In this document: positions 16,148 through 25,081 of the stretch, piece by piece
Layout: every line of letters starts with the position of its first letter
Position numbering within the stretch: position 1 is the stretch's first letter
Source of the DNA: an uncultured Draconibacterium sp.
Lineage (GTDB): Bacteria; Bacteroidota; Bacteroidia; Bacteroidales; Prolixibacteraceae
Reading direction: 5' to 3'
Assembly: GCF_963676815.1 (NCBI RefSeq)
Contig: NZ_OY781365.1
Span: 3,382,501 to 3,446,500, forward strand
DNA length: 64,000 nucleotides
Made by a program: the position numbers and the translations under genes
Notes under the pieces: model-generated
Seen by the model: only the letters and a program-made list of their open reading frames with translations
Told to the model about the DNA's origin: nothing
The model's database searches: none

Positions 16148-17928
16148 TGAGCAGAAGCAAAAACAATATAATTAAGAATGTTGACTGGCAGTTGTTCCGA
16201 AAATTTGCCGGCTATTTTAAACCGCACAAAAAGTGGTTTTTCCTGAGTCTTGCTTCTATTCCTGTAACTACCGGTGCGGGAATTCTGTTCCTTTGGCTGA
16301 TTGAAGATATTGTTGATAATTATATAGTTCCGGGCAATGTAGATGGTTTGGTCAGACAAACTATTTTTCTGGCTGTGGCATTGATCTTAAACATTTTGTT
16401 CGACGGGGTTTACAGTTACTCTTTCTCAAAAGCAGGAGGTCTGGCAGTTGTTGATCTGCGCCGGCGTTTATTTGGAAAATCCTTGCGTTTCCCATTAAGT
16501 TATTTCGATAAAAAGCCAATTGGTGTCACCTTGTCGCGATTGACCAGTGATATGGAATCTGTTTCGGATTCGTTTGCTGCCGGAGTACTTGGTTTGCTGG
16601 CCGACAGTATAAAAACACTGGCGTTGGTGGGCTATCTTTTTTACATCAACTGGCGCCTGACTTTAGTGCTGCTGCTGGTGGTTCCGGTAATTATTCTGGT
16701 GATAAACTTTTTGAGGAAAAAGATCCGAAAAGCCTACAATACATCGCGCACGAGTTTGGCAAAATCGGCGGCCTACTTACAGGAAGCACTAACCGGCATG
16801 AAAACCGTTCAGCTTTTTGCTGCTGAGGATAAAGTGCTGAATAAATACGACGACCTGAACAAGCAATTTTGCGATGCCCAAAACAAATCGAATGTCTACG
16901 ATTCGTTCCTTTATTCGATTGTGGAGGGAATTACCTCTGTTGCCACAGCTTTGGTGATTTGGTACGGTGCCATTCAAATTTGGGATTACGGTTATACACT
17001 GGGAATTCTGATTGTTTTTGTAACTACTTTAGAGCGTCTTTTTGTGCCGGTAAAACAGTTTGCCCAGCAAATTTCGACCATTCAGCGTGCTATGTCGGCA
17101 CTTGAGCATATCAGCGAAATGTTCGATCAAAAGGTGGAAGATCCTAAAACAGAATCATCAGAAACAGTTCCGGAAGCAATAGCTTTGCAGGAAATTGAGT
17201 TCAAGAATGTATTTTTCCGGTATTCGGAAGATACGCCGGATGTGCTGAAAGATGTGTCGTTTAAATTGCAAAAAGGAGATAGATTGGCATTGGTTGGTAC
17301 AACCGGGTCGGGGAAATCAACGATTATTCGTCTATTGGCAAAAACATACACCGGTTATAGGGGAAGCATAAAAATTAATGGAACCGAATTGTCCGAAATT
17401 CCGATTGGACAGATTCGGGAAACAATTTCCATTATGCAGCAGGATATTTACATGTTTAACGACACGGTTGAATTTAATATCTCACTAGGACGTAAATCCA
17501 TTTCTCAAAGTGATCTGGAGCAGTCAGCGTCGTTTGTGTATGCCAATTATTTTATCGATCAGTTACCCAATAACTATCAGTTTGTTGTTCAGGATAATGG
17601 CGATAATCTCTCGAAGGGACAGGCGCAATTGATCTCGTTTGCACGAGCAATTGCCGGAAATAGCGAGTTGATCATTCTTGATGAGGCAACCAGTGCTGTT
17701 GATTCAATTACTGAGCAATATATCCAAAAAGCTATTGCCAATATCTTCTCTAAAAAAACGGTTATTGCAGTGGCTCACCGATTAAGTACGATTAAAAATT
17801 CGGATATGATTTTGGTACTCGAGGATGGTAGAATTATCGAACGCGGCAACCATGAAGAGCTGCTAAAATATGGTGGTAAATATGCACGGCTGTTACATCA
17901 GTTGGCTGAGGAAGAGCAACAAGCTTAA
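16147..17928 (+). CDS. ABC exporter half-transporter B (canonical Walker/H-loop)
   Basis: A 593-residue partner half-transporter with six transmembrane helices (about 20-320) and an ATPase domain. Walker A GTTGSGKSTII (about 383), Walker B LIILDEATSAVDS with the catalytic Glu, and the H-loop VAVAHRLSTIKNSD are all intact. The signature motif is LSKGQAQLISFARA, with Lys for the second Gly. In a head-to-tail dimer this altered signature faces the altered Walker B and H-loop of half-transporter A. The dimer should thus have one active and one structural ATP site. The start overlaps the upstream stop by one base, consistent with coupled 1:1 synthesis. Confidence 0.9.
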   Translation: MSRSKNNIIKNVDWQLFRKFAGYFKPHKKWFFLSLASIPVTTGAGILFLWLIEDIVDNYIVPGNVDGLVRQTIFLAVALILNILFDGVYSYSFSKAGGLAVVDLRRRLFGKSLRFPLSYFDKKPIGVTLSRLTSDMESVSDSFAAGVLGLLADSIKTLALVGYLFYINWRLTLVLLLVVPVIILVINFLRKKIRKAYNTSRTSLAKSAAYLQEALTGMKTVQLFAAEDKVLNKYDDLNKQFCDAQNKSNVYDSFLYSIVEGITSVATALVIWYGAIQIWDYGYTLGILIVFVTTLERLFVPVKQFAQQISTIQRAMSALEHISEMFDQKVEDPKTESSETVPEAIALQEIEFKNVFFRYSEDTPDVLKDVSFKLQKGDRLALVGTTGSGKSTIIRLLAKTYTGYRGSIKINGTELSEIPIGQIRETISIMQQDIYMFNDTVEFNISLGRKSISQSDLEQSASFVYANYFIDQLPNNYQFVVQDNGDNLSKGQAQLISFARAIAGNSELIILDEATSAVDSITEQYIQKAIANIFSKKTVIAVAHRLSTIKNSDMILVLEDGRIIERGNHEELLKYGGKYARLLHQLAEEEQQA

Positions 17929-18545
17929 AAAATACCAAAAATGACCAGTGCGTAAATTATAAATCGCATGTATCGGAAAAGCGACCAGAGCAGGTAGCTT
18001 TTAAAATCATATTTGATCAATCCGGAAGCCAGGCTTACAATGGAGTGGGGAACCGGAGAAACAGCTCCCAGAAAAACAAATATACCGCCCCATTTTCGGA
18101 GGTTGACAATGTGTTTCTGAATTTTGTTCTCGATGTGATTTTTAACCGATGGGATAAGAAACAAACGCGTTCCGAGGAAGTACGAAATTATTCCACCTAA
18201 ATACGAAAGCGTTGCTAAAATAAACAGTGCGCCCCACGGAATTTCCAGTTTTGATGCCCATGCAATAAACATTTCCGGGGGCACCAACCCTAAAAATGTT
18301 TCGGATAAAAGAAATACCGAATAAATTATTTTTGGCGAATAGGTATTCACCACATTACTCAGTATTAGATTAAAATCTAACAGAAATATTTCGAGGCTAA
18401 CAAGTAAGGCAATAAAAACAGCTGCAATGGTTCCTCCTTTATAAGCTGTGCTTTTCAGAAACGGATAAAACTGTGTTATACGGTAATATCGGTTTAATAT
18501 CGACAGGCGCCTGGGGGACAGACTATATAATAAATTCTTAATCAT
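17925..18545 (-). CDS. VTT/DedA-like inner-membrane protein
   Basis: A 206-residue multispanning protein of the VTT (SNARE-associated, DedA/TVP38) type. Seen: an N-terminal helix (GGTIAAVFIALLVSLEIFLL), a central re-entrant-like region ETFLGLVPPEMFIAWAS, GGIISYFLGTRLF, and the Gly/Pro-rich AVSPVPHSIVSLASG. DedA proteins flip or move phospholipids, including undecaprenyl phosphate, and respond to membrane energetics. Its stop overlaps that of the convergent ABC gene by a few bases. A 192-base gap separates it from the M48 protease gene, so its promoter may be separate from that operon. Confidence 0.8.
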   Translation of the reverse strand: MIKNLLYSLSPRRLSILNRYYRITQFYPFLKSTAYKGGTIAAVFIALLVSLEIFLLDFNLILSNVVNTYSPKIIYSVFLLSETFLGLVPPEMFIAWASKLEIPWGALFILATLSYLGGIISYFLGTRLFLIPSVKNHIENKIQKHIVNLRKWGGIFVFLGAVSPVPHSIVSLASGLIKYDFKSYLLWSLFRYMRFIIYALVIFGIF

Positions 18546-18737
18546 TTTATTCTTCTCATCGAGTTGTTAAAAACGAATAACTATAACAAAGAGTTGTTTT
18601 GAAAAGTTGTATTAAAAACGCATAAAAGTAATTTTTAACAACTGATTTTTTCCAATATTATTCTAGTGTACAAGGAATATTTTGGTGCGAGAGGTTTTTG
18701 CAGGCTGAAATGTTTTGTCAGCTTTCGTATGCTGTTG

Positions 18738-19526
18738 CTAATTCTGATAAAATTCCAAAGCTTTTGGCATTATTTGTCGCAAATGATCGATTCTGTTTTC
18801 CGGGTTGGGGTGCGTTGAAAGGAATTCGGGAACATTGCTACCTCCGGCCTGCAACATTCTCTCCCAAAAATCGGGTGCTTGTCTCGGGTCGTATCCTGCC
18901 ATGGCCATAAAATACAGGCCCATTTCGTCGGCCTCGTTTTCGAAACTACGGCTGTAAGGAAGTATAATTCCTACTTGTGTGCCAACACCAAAAACTGCCA
19001 GCGCAATTTCTTTTGTTTTTGATTCTTTTTCGCTCAGTGCCTCTGTTAATGCCAGTCCACCCATTTGTAACCCAAGTTGTTGTGTCATCCTTTCGTTGTT
19101 GTGTTTTGCCACTGCGTGCGCAATTTCATGGGCCATAACAACAGCAATACCATTATCGTTTTCGCACACCGGCATAATTCCTTCGTAAAATGCAATTTTT
19201 CCACCGGGCATACACCACGCGTTCAGTTGCTCGCTTTTAATAACATTAAATTCCCAGGCGTAACCTTGCAGCAATTCTTCGCGGCCAATATTTTTTAAAT
19301 AGCTTTCAACTGCCAACGCAATATTTTGTCCTACGCGTTCAACCGAGTTTCGGTAAGTTGCATTCGAAGAAATTTCAGACTGGCTTAATACATCATTGTA
19401 ACTGCTACTGCTCAAGCTTAGCATTTGCGACGATGGAATGGCAGTAATTTGTGTACGGTTTGTTAAAGGTACGGTGCTGCATGCAACCACTCCGAGTAAT
19501 ACGATGAAATAGATAATTTTTTTCAT
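18738..19526 (-). CDS. M48 family metalloprotease, lipoprotein
   Basis: A 262-residue lipoprotein (lipobox GVVA/C, Cys16) with an M48 zinc-protease domain. The zinc site MAHEIAHAVAKH gives HExxH at 133-137, and SFENEADEMG near 195 supplies the third ligand. STHPNPENRIDHL near the C-terminus is a family hallmark. Relatives such as LoiP and BepA degrade or refold misassembled outer-membrane proteins in the periplasm, so an envelope quality-control role is likely. It lies at the end of a minus-strand series with hemerythrin, MscS and a coiled-coil lipoprotein. Confidence 0.93.
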   Translation of the reverse strand: MKKIIYFIVLLGVVACSTVPLTNRTQITAIPSSQMLSLSSSSYNDVLSQSEISSNATYRNSVERVGQNIALAVESYLKNIGREELLQGYAWEFNVIKSEQLNAWCMPGGKIAFYEGIMPVCENDNGIAVVMAHEIAHAVAKHNNERMTQQLGLQMGGLALTEALSEKESKTKEIALAVFGVGTQVGIILPYSRSFENEADEMGLYFMAMAGYDPRQAPDFWERMLQAGGSNVPEFLSTHPNPENRIDHLRQIMPKALEFYQN

Positions 19527-19628
19527 TTTTCCGGGTATTAAAAGATGAACCGGAAACCATGAGAATGAATGTGTGTATAGTTAATTCTCAAAATTTCCGG
19601 GTTTGCTTTTATGCTTATTCTTTGTTTG

Positions 19629-20072
19629 TTATTTTGTTTCCATAACAATCGACAAACGTTCCTGTTTTAACTTTTGAAATTCTTCGCCCAATTCTTTCTG
19701 TTGGGCAGAAGGCAAATGTTCTTCTGCTTCGGGAAACAAATCCTCTTCCTCTTCGCTAAGGTGGTGTTCAATAATTTCTACCATCACTTTAAATTTTATC
19801 ATCCAGCGAGGATTATCTTTAGGAAAATCAGCCAAATCGAGAAGCAACATATTTAATACATAGTGTTCTTCCTGCGATTCTAGCGATTCAGCGTTAACGT
19901 CTTTATTGTTGTTCAGCAGGCTTAAAAGAAGATCTTCTTCCAACTCATGATGAATATCAAGATGCTTTTTCAGTAAAATGTACTTCGAGCTATCTTTTTT
20001 TATTTCCTTAATCAACTCACGCATTTCGTTGTGGTGATCGGTAAGTGCATTTGTTATTGTTATTTCTTTCAT
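19629..20072 (-). CDS. Hemerythrin HHE-domain protein
   Basis: A 147-residue cytoplasmic four-helix bundle with a hemerythrin-like di-iron motif: DHHNEMREL near the start, HLDIHHELEEDLLLSLL, EEHYVLNMLLLDLA, and EIIEHHLSEEEEDLFPEAE. The His/Glu ligands fit an HHE domain that binds O2, NO or iron. The fold has also been linked to oxidative and nitrosative stress repair. It lies 36 bases downstream of the MscS gene and probably shares its transcript. Confidence 0.9.
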   Translation of the reverse strand: MKEITITNALTDHHNEMRELIKEIKKDSSKYILLKKHLDIHHELEEDLLLSLLNNNKDVNAESLESQEEHYVLNMLLLDLADFPKDNPRWMIKFKVMVEIIEHHLSEEEEDLFPEAEEHLPSAQQKELGEEFQKLKQERLSIVMETK

Positions 20073-20108
20073 TTTGTGTAAATCTGTTTTAATTGATTAA
20101 TTGATTTT

Positions 20109-20999
20109 TTATTTCTCTTCCGGTAAAACTTCGGTTAGTGTTTTGCCGCCTTTAATTCCAAAATCCAATGTTCGAATTGGGAATGGAATGGTAATGTTGT
20201 TGGCATCGTAAGCCGATTTAATATTTTTTACACCATCGCTAAGTGCCCGCAAATAATCGGTTTGTTTCTGAAAACTTACCCAATATCTGATTACAAAATT
20301 TATTGAGCTGTCGCCAAATTCAAGGAAGTACAAATCGATGGGTTTTGTTTTTAGCAGGTAATCAATCTTTTTAATGGCTTTCAGTGTAATATCCTCCACT
20401 TCTTGTAAATCCTCGCCATAGCTTACTCCCACGTTCAAATCGATTCGTCGAACACTGTTAACCGTGTAATGCTTGTAAATATCTTCAAATATCAAACGGT
20501 TTGGAATAACTACTTCCTGTCCCTGAAAAGTGTCGATTTTTACGGCCCGCAGACCAATTGATTTTACGGTTCCCATGTGATCGCCAAATTCAACAATATC
20601 GCCAACATTAACCGTACTTTTAAAGGTAATGTATATTCCGGCCAGGAAATTGGCAATAGCATCTTTAAAGGCAAAACCAATGGCTAACCCGGCAATTCCA
20701 ACACCAGCCAGCAACGATGTTACTGTTTTTTCCAGTTCCAGAATACCCAGGGCAATAAACAAGGCCGCAGCCATTATAGTAATTCGCGAAAACGATGCAA
20801 TTAACTTTACCACTGCAACGTTGCTGGTGAATTTTGATAAGGTAGTTTTTAGTAAGCGCGTAAAAAGCCTGGCGAAGAGGTAAAAAATGATAATCACCAA
20901 TACTGCAATCACAAAATTTGGCAGCATCGAAATGAAATCGTTAACCCAACCTCCCAGTTTTTCGGTTACAATTTGTATCGCATTTTCAAAATAATCCAT
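20109..20999 (-). CDS. Small-conductance mechanosensitive channel (MscS family)
   Basis: A 296-residue channel of MscS size. Three membrane helices lie in about 15-130. The pore-lining third helix contains GVGIAGLAIGFAFKDAIANFLAG, shown here only in part as AGLAIGFAFKDAIANF. The cytoplasmic beta domain includes GDIVEFGDHMGTVKSIGLRA and IPNRLIFEDIYKHYT. It opens under membrane tension to release solutes during osmotic downshift. The gene is second in a minus-strand operon led by a lipoprotein gene 46 bases upstream. Confidence 0.95.
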   Translation of the reverse strand: MDYFENAIQIVTEKLGGWVNDFISMLPNFVIAVLVIIIFYLFARLFTRLLKTTLSKFTSNVAVVKLIASFSRITIMAAALFIALGILELEKTVTSLLAGVGIAGLAIGFAFKDAIANFLAGIYITFKSTVNVGDIVEFGDHMGTVKSIGLRAVKIDTFQGQEVVIPNRLIFEDIYKHYTVNSVRRIDLNVGVSYGEDLQEVEDITLKAIKKIDYLLKTKPIDLYFLEFGDSSINFVIRYWVSFQKQTDYLRALSDGVKNIKSAYDANNITIPFPIRTLDFGIKGGKTLTEVLPEEK

Positions 21000-21045
21000 A
21001 ACGAAAAAAAGCAGGCTGCATTACCAACCTGCTAACTGATTAATA

Positions 21046-21471
21046 TTAATTATTGTCTTTTAAGTCCTCTTTCAGACTGTTAAAATCAGCCTTTATTTCT
21101 TCTCCCAACTCTTCAATGTCGTCTCCGGTGTTTTTGGTAAAGTCGGAAACTTTATCGCCCAAAGCTTTGGCTTCTGCGCGAATGTCATTTATCGATTCAT
21201 CCAATTTTTCACCGGCTTTGTCTGAGCTGTCTTCCAAATCGTCGCCAAGGTCTTCCATTTTTTCGTCAAACTCAATTAGTTTCTTTTCAAGCTTGTCGTA
21301 AAATTGCGGATCGTCTTCCGAAAGATCTTTTATGTCTTCTTTAAACTTTTCGAATTCTATTTCGGCCTTATCCACGGCGGTTTCTGTTTTCGATTTTTGT
21401 TGACAAGAATAAGAAATACTACTTGTTAAAATCGTCAACACTGCAATTGCTAAGGTCATTCTACTTTTCAT
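21046..21471 (-). CDS. Acidic coiled-coil lipoprotein, unknown function
   Basis: A 141-residue putative lipoprotein: leader with lipobox ISYS/C near residue 23, then an almost entirely charged helical region (EKFKEDIKDLSEDD, EKLIEFDEKMEDLGDDL) that should form a long coiled coil in the periplasm. No enzyme motif is visible. It resembles the small YtxH- or apolipoprotein-like stress proteins found elsewhere in the window. It heads the operon with MscS, hemerythrin and M48 protease, and carries a TGGCAAGATTTT element 62 bases upstream. Confidence 0.75.
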   Translation of the reverse strand: MKSRMTLAIAVLTILTSSISYSCQQKSKTETAVDKAEIEFEKFKEDIKDLSEDDPQFYDKLEKKLIEFDEKMEDLGDDLEDSSDKAGEKLDESINDIRAEAKALGDKVSDFTKNTGDDIEELGEEIKADFNSLKEDLKDNN

Positions 21472-21521
21472 TGTTTCTATTTTTTAATTTTTAATTGTGT
21501 GATTTTGTCTTAACGAATGAG

Positions 21522-21675
21522 AAAATCTTGCCACAAAAAATCGTAATTAGTTATTTGGATGTGCGTAAGTGGCATAAAGACAGGTAGATGTGAGGCTTTT
21601 GAAATTGCCTTTGCAGGAAAAATATTGCGCTGAACGCGTAAATTCGGTGTGGATTTACCTACTCAAAATGTAGAA
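21522..21675 (-). promoter_or_regulatory. TGGCAA element and upstream TGTAGAA for MscS operon
   Basis: On the minus strand TGGCAAGATTTT runs from 21533 to 21522, 62 bases before the ATG at 21471. The heptamer TGTAGAA on the plus strand (21669-21675; TTCTACA on minus) is 136 bases further upstream. This is the -24-like box plus distal site arrangement described in the findings. Confidence 0.4.
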
Positions 21676-21984
21676 AATGTGAGTGCAAGTTTTGGCAGTT
21701 AATGGCCTCATACAACACTTACAATATTTATTTTATTGATAAAATACAAAATATAAGATCGAATCGCAATAATCTTTAAGTGTCAGTAGTACAGTGAGAT
21801 AGATTTGTTTTCTGCAAATGGGCTATATTTTTGGTCAGAACCTATTTGTTTTAAATCAAAGGTTGAATGCTGCATAAATAAAAGTGGCAGGATTTTACCA
21901 TATACAGTAGCAAAGGGCGCATTGCTATGCTCAGGTAGTAAGTATTGAAATGGTCCGAATAGTAACGTTATAAAATTTAAAGAG
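21676..21984 (+). promoter_or_regulatory. Leader of small domain gene with -7-like boxes
   Basis: This AT-rich stretch has no gene. TAGATTTG (21800-21807) and TATTTTTG (21826-21833) match the TAnnTTTG -7 consensus on the plus strand, 152-185 bases before the ATG at 21985. If used, they give a long leader; nothing else is recognised in it. Confidence 0.35.
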
Positions 21985-22317
21985 ATGAAACGAGTAAATA
22001 ATAATTACGAAACAATGGTGGAAGCCATTGAAGATTTGAAACAACGAGGATACACACATAATTTTAATGTAAACGACAGTGGTAAACTTACAGATGGAGG
22101 GGATTCAAAAACCTATTTTCCCTCAAGTGTTGAGCTGCATGAATTGCACCGCTTTGAGGGCGCAACAAACCCATCGGACATGAGTATTTTGTATGCGGTT
22201 GAAACCGACTCAGGTAAAAAAGGGACTGTAGTTGACGCTTTTGGTGTTGATGGATCAGAAACCATTTCGAAGTTTATGAACCGTGTTGCCCAAAAACAAT
22301 TTGAGGTAGGGAAGTAA
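21985..22317 (+). CDS. Small conserved Bacteroidetes domain protein
   Basis: A 110-residue cytoplasmic protein of a conserved Bacteroidetes family. It is often labelled phosphoribosylpyrophosphate synthetase in databases, although it is far too short for that enzyme and has none of its motifs. Seen: NYETMVEAIEDLKQRGYTHNF at the N-terminus (in part MVEAIEDLKQRGYTHNF), ELHRFEGATNPSDMSILYAV, and GTVVDAFGVDGS. The function is unknown. It precedes the mla operon by 72 bases but may have its own promoter. Confidence 0.8.
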   Translation: MKRVNNNYETMVEAIEDLKQRGYTHNFNVNDSGKLTDGGDSKTYFPSSVELHELHRFEGATNPSDMSILYAVETDSGKKGTVVDAFGVDGSETISKFMNRVAQKQFEVGK

Positions 22318-22389
22318 TTCACATCAACCATCTCGAAGCAGGGAATTTTAATAATTAATCACAGCCCCTTCGACTTAACAATTAAATAA

Positions 22390-23175
22390 ATGCAAAAAAT
22401 CAGGTTACAATTAAGCCATTCCATTGAAAGCATTCTGATCGAGATCGGAGACATTATATTGTTTACACTCGAAGTAATAAAGCAGTTCTTTCTTGCACCT
22501 TTCGAGCACCGTGAGCTTATTAAACAAAGCTACTACATTGGAAACAAAACATTACCGCTGATTATCATCACAGGTTTTATAATGGGGCTGGTACTTACTT
22601 TGCAATCACGTCCGGTTTTAGTGGAGTTTGGCGCCCAGAATTTGTTGCCTGGAATGATTTCTATCTCGGTAGTACGCGAAATAGGCCCGGTAATAACAGC
22701 ATTGTTGTGTGCCGGTAAAATTAGTTCCGGAATTGGAGCCGAGCTGGGAGCAATGAAAGTTACCGAGCAGCTGGATGCTATGGAAGTTTCGGGAACCAAA
22801 CCTTTAAATTTTGTAGTGGCAACACGTGTTTTGGCGACAACTCTGCTGGTACCGATACTGGTGATTTTTGCCGATGCAATTGCCATAGTGGGGTCTTTTG
22901 TCGCAGTGCGTATGTACGAAGATATTTCAATCGTACTATTCATCTCGCGTGCATTCGATTCGCTTAGTTTCTCCGATGTAATACCGGCCACCATCAAAAC
23001 ATTCTTCTTTGGATTTGTAATTGGTTTAATCGGAACGTATAAAGGTTATAATACAAGCAGAGGTACTGAGTCGGTAGGGCATTCGGCCAATTCGGCTGTT
23101 GTAACTGCCTCGCTGGCCATATTTGTTATCGACCTGCTTGCAGTTCAATTGTCGAATTTAATTTTTGAGGTGTAG
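22390..23175 (+). CDS. mlaE: MlaE-type lipid ABC transporter permease
   Basis: A 261-residue inner-membrane permease. Seen: FFLAPFEHRELIKQSYYIG, then LIIITGFIMGLVLTLQSRP, the conserved VVREIGPVITALLCAGKISSGIGAELGAM core (in part REIGPVITALLCAGKISSG), TEQLDAMEVSGT, and GFVIGLIGTYKGYN. It forms the membrane part of the MCE transporter that moves phospholipids between the membranes. The next gene, the ATPase, starts 4 bases after its stop. Confidence 0.95.
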   Translation: MQKIRLQLSHSIESILIEIGDIILFTLEVIKQFFLAPFEHRELIKQSYYIGNKTLPLIIITGFIMGLVLTLQSRPVLVEFGAQNLLPGMISISVVREIGPVITALLCAGKISSGIGAELGAMKVTEQLDAMEVSGTKPLNFVVATRVLATTLLVPILVIFADAIAIVGSFVAVRMYEDISIVLFISRAFDSLSFSDVIPATIKTFFFGFVIGLIGTYKGYNTSRGTESVGHSANSAVVTASLAIFVIDLLAVQLSNLIFEV

Positions 23176-23179
23176 AGAT

Positions 23180-23917
23180 ATGAATACAGAGCATGTAATA
23201 GAAATACGCAACCTGAAAAAGGCTTTCGGCGAAAACCAGATTTTAAAAGGGATTGACCTGAACCTAGATCAAGGAGAAAATATTGCCATTTTGGGGCAAT
23301 CCGGAACAGGAAAGTCGGTACTTACAAAGTGTATTGTAGGGTTAATTGTTGCCGACTCGGGAACCATAAGTGTTCTTGGAAAAGATATGGTAACCATAAG
23401 TTTTGAAGAGATGGAAGAATTGCGGAAAAAAATCGGTTATCTCTTTCAGGGAGGAGCACTTTACGATTCGATGACAGTGCGGCAAAACCTCGAGTTTCCG
23501 ATTCGCAGAACACAATCATTAAAACGTGATAAAAGCGAAGTTAAAACAATGGTAGAAGAAGCCCTGGATAATGTTGGCTTACTGGATGCAATAGACAAAA
23601 TGCCATCCGAATTATCGGGCGGAATGAAAAAAAGAGTGGGGCTTGCCCGAACACTAATTTTAAAGCCACAGATAATACTTTACGACGAACCGACCACAGG
23701 ACTTGATCCGGTTACTTCGGGAGAAATTAGTGAGCTAATACTCGAGGTGCAGGAAAAATACAATACTTCTTCGATAATAATTACACACGACATGAAATGC
23801 GCAGAAATTACTGCAAACCGTTTGAAACTGATGATGGACGGAAAGTTTTATGCCGAAGGAACATTTACTGAGCTAAAACAAAGTGAAGACAAAACAATAA
23901 ATGCATATTTTAAATAA
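23180..23917 (+). CDS. mlaF: MlaF-type lipid transporter ATP-binding protein
   Basis: A 245-residue ABC ATPase. Walker A is LGQSGTGKSVLTKCI, the Q-loop YLFQGGALYDSMTV is typical of the MlaF group, the signature is LSGGMKKRVGLARTL, and Walker B is IILYDEPTTGLDPVTSG with the catalytic Glu; the H-loop is IIITHDMKCA. I start at the ATG at 23180; an in-frame TTG at 23165 lies inside mlaE and is less likely. It energises lipid transport with MlaE and the MCE subunit that follows 5 bases later. Confidence 0.95.
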   Translation: MNTEHVIEIRNLKKAFGENQILKGIDLNLDQGENIAILGQSGTGKSVLTKCIVGLIVADSGTISVLGKDMVTISFEEMEELRKKIGYLFQGGALYDSMTVRQNLEFPIRRTQSLKRDKSEVKTMVEEALDNVGLLDAIDKMPSELSGGMKKRVGLARTLILKPQIILYDEPTTGLDPVTSGEISELILEVQEKYNTSSIIITHDMKCAEITANRLKLMMDGKFYAEGTFTELKQSEDKTINAYFK

Positions 23918-23922
23918 AAGCC

Positions 23923-24854
23923 ATGAAAGAAAGAAAAAGCCGTTCGTTAAGATTAGGAATTATGGTAACAGTTGGCCTGGCCCTGTTTGCCTGGGGAATT
24001 TATTACCTCGGAAGCCAGCGCAAACTTTTTACTTCGTCGGTAACCGTTAAAAGTTATTTTAATAATGTTTCGGGCCTTGTTGAAGGAAATAAAGTCAGGT
24101 ATTCCGGAATTACTGTTGGATCCGTTTCCGAGATCAGTATTGTTTCCGATTCAACAATTTTGGTGGAAATGACAATTGATAAAAACACCCGGAAATTTAT
24201 TCGAAAAGACTCGAAAGTAGAAATAAACAGCGATGGTTTAATGGAAGTAAAATTGTAAATATACTTCCGGGAACTGCCAACGCAGGAAGTGTTTCGGATG
24301 ATGAGTTTTTAACCACAAATAATCCTATTGAATTGGAAGATGTTTTAGAGGAAGTTAAAAAGGTGATTATTGACGGACAGAAAGTGACCACCAATTTAAT
24401 TGAAATAACAAACAAAATTAATAATGGAAATGGCGATTTAGCTTTGTTGCTGAACGACAACACAATTACCTCGCGAATTAGCGAAATTGGAGATGAAGTT
24501 GCTGCAACTACCAAAAACATTAACAGCATAACAGAAAAAATTGATGAAGGAGAAGGAGATTTAGGGCGTTTAATTAACGACACGATTATAACCAGCGATA
24601 TTGAACAGCTGGTGCAAAATTTTACACACGCAAGCCTCACCGCCGATTCGGTAACCAATGAATTGCTTGATTTTAGTCGCGAGCTGAATACCGGAAACGG
24701 AACAATAACTAAGCTGGTGTACGATGATGAGATGGCTAATCGTATTGATACCACAATTGTTAAGGCCGGCAAAGGCATCGATGATGTTGTAAAAGCTGCA
24801 AATACGGTTGAGTCGAGCTGGATTTTCAATCTCTTCTCTAAACGAAAGAAATAG
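23923..24854 (+). pseudogene. mlaD: MlaD-type MCE protein, interrupted by a frameshift
   Basis: The first frame (23923-24258) encodes an N-terminal membrane helix (about 10-30) and an MCE domain up to NSDGLM. It then runs into EVKL and a stop. Adding one G to the GG at 24243-24244 restores GLMGSKIVNILPGTANAG and continues to the stop at 24854, giving about 310 residues. The second part is a helical tail with repeated segments (NNGNGDLALLLNDNTITSRI, DEGEGDLGRLINDTIITSDI) like other Bacteroidetes MCE proteins. MlaD is the periplasmic lipid-binding hexamer of the system. The break is one base in a G-run, so it could be a sequencing error or a true recent mutation. Confidence 0.85.
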
Positions 24855-24880
24855 TATAAAAAGACAACGAATGGCTAATA

Positions 24881-24910
24881 AAGGCAGAACAATGGTTCTG
24901 TCTTTTTTTT
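24881..24910 (+). terminator. Rho-independent terminator of mla operon
   Basis: Stem AAGGCAGAAC (24881-24890) / GTTCTGTCTT (24895-24904) with one G-U pair, a four-base loop and eight Ts. Confidence 0.85.
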
Positions 24911-25081
24911 GTGGATTTATTTTAGGCTTTTTGGGCGTGTAAGTTTTATCCGAAGTTAGTACTCAGTGAAACATTAAAAATGGATGAGAAAAGATAAAAA
25001 AAAACAAAAAAAAATATTGCCCGTAATAAACGAACAATATTTTTCGTGTAGATTTTTTTATACAATTTGAGGAATGAATAC

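Noticed and set aside
4087..18692. Shared 13-mer ATTTTGGTGCGAG near 4087 and 18680
   Set aside because: A 13-base match between two sites in 64 kb is expected by chance, and flanking bases do not match.
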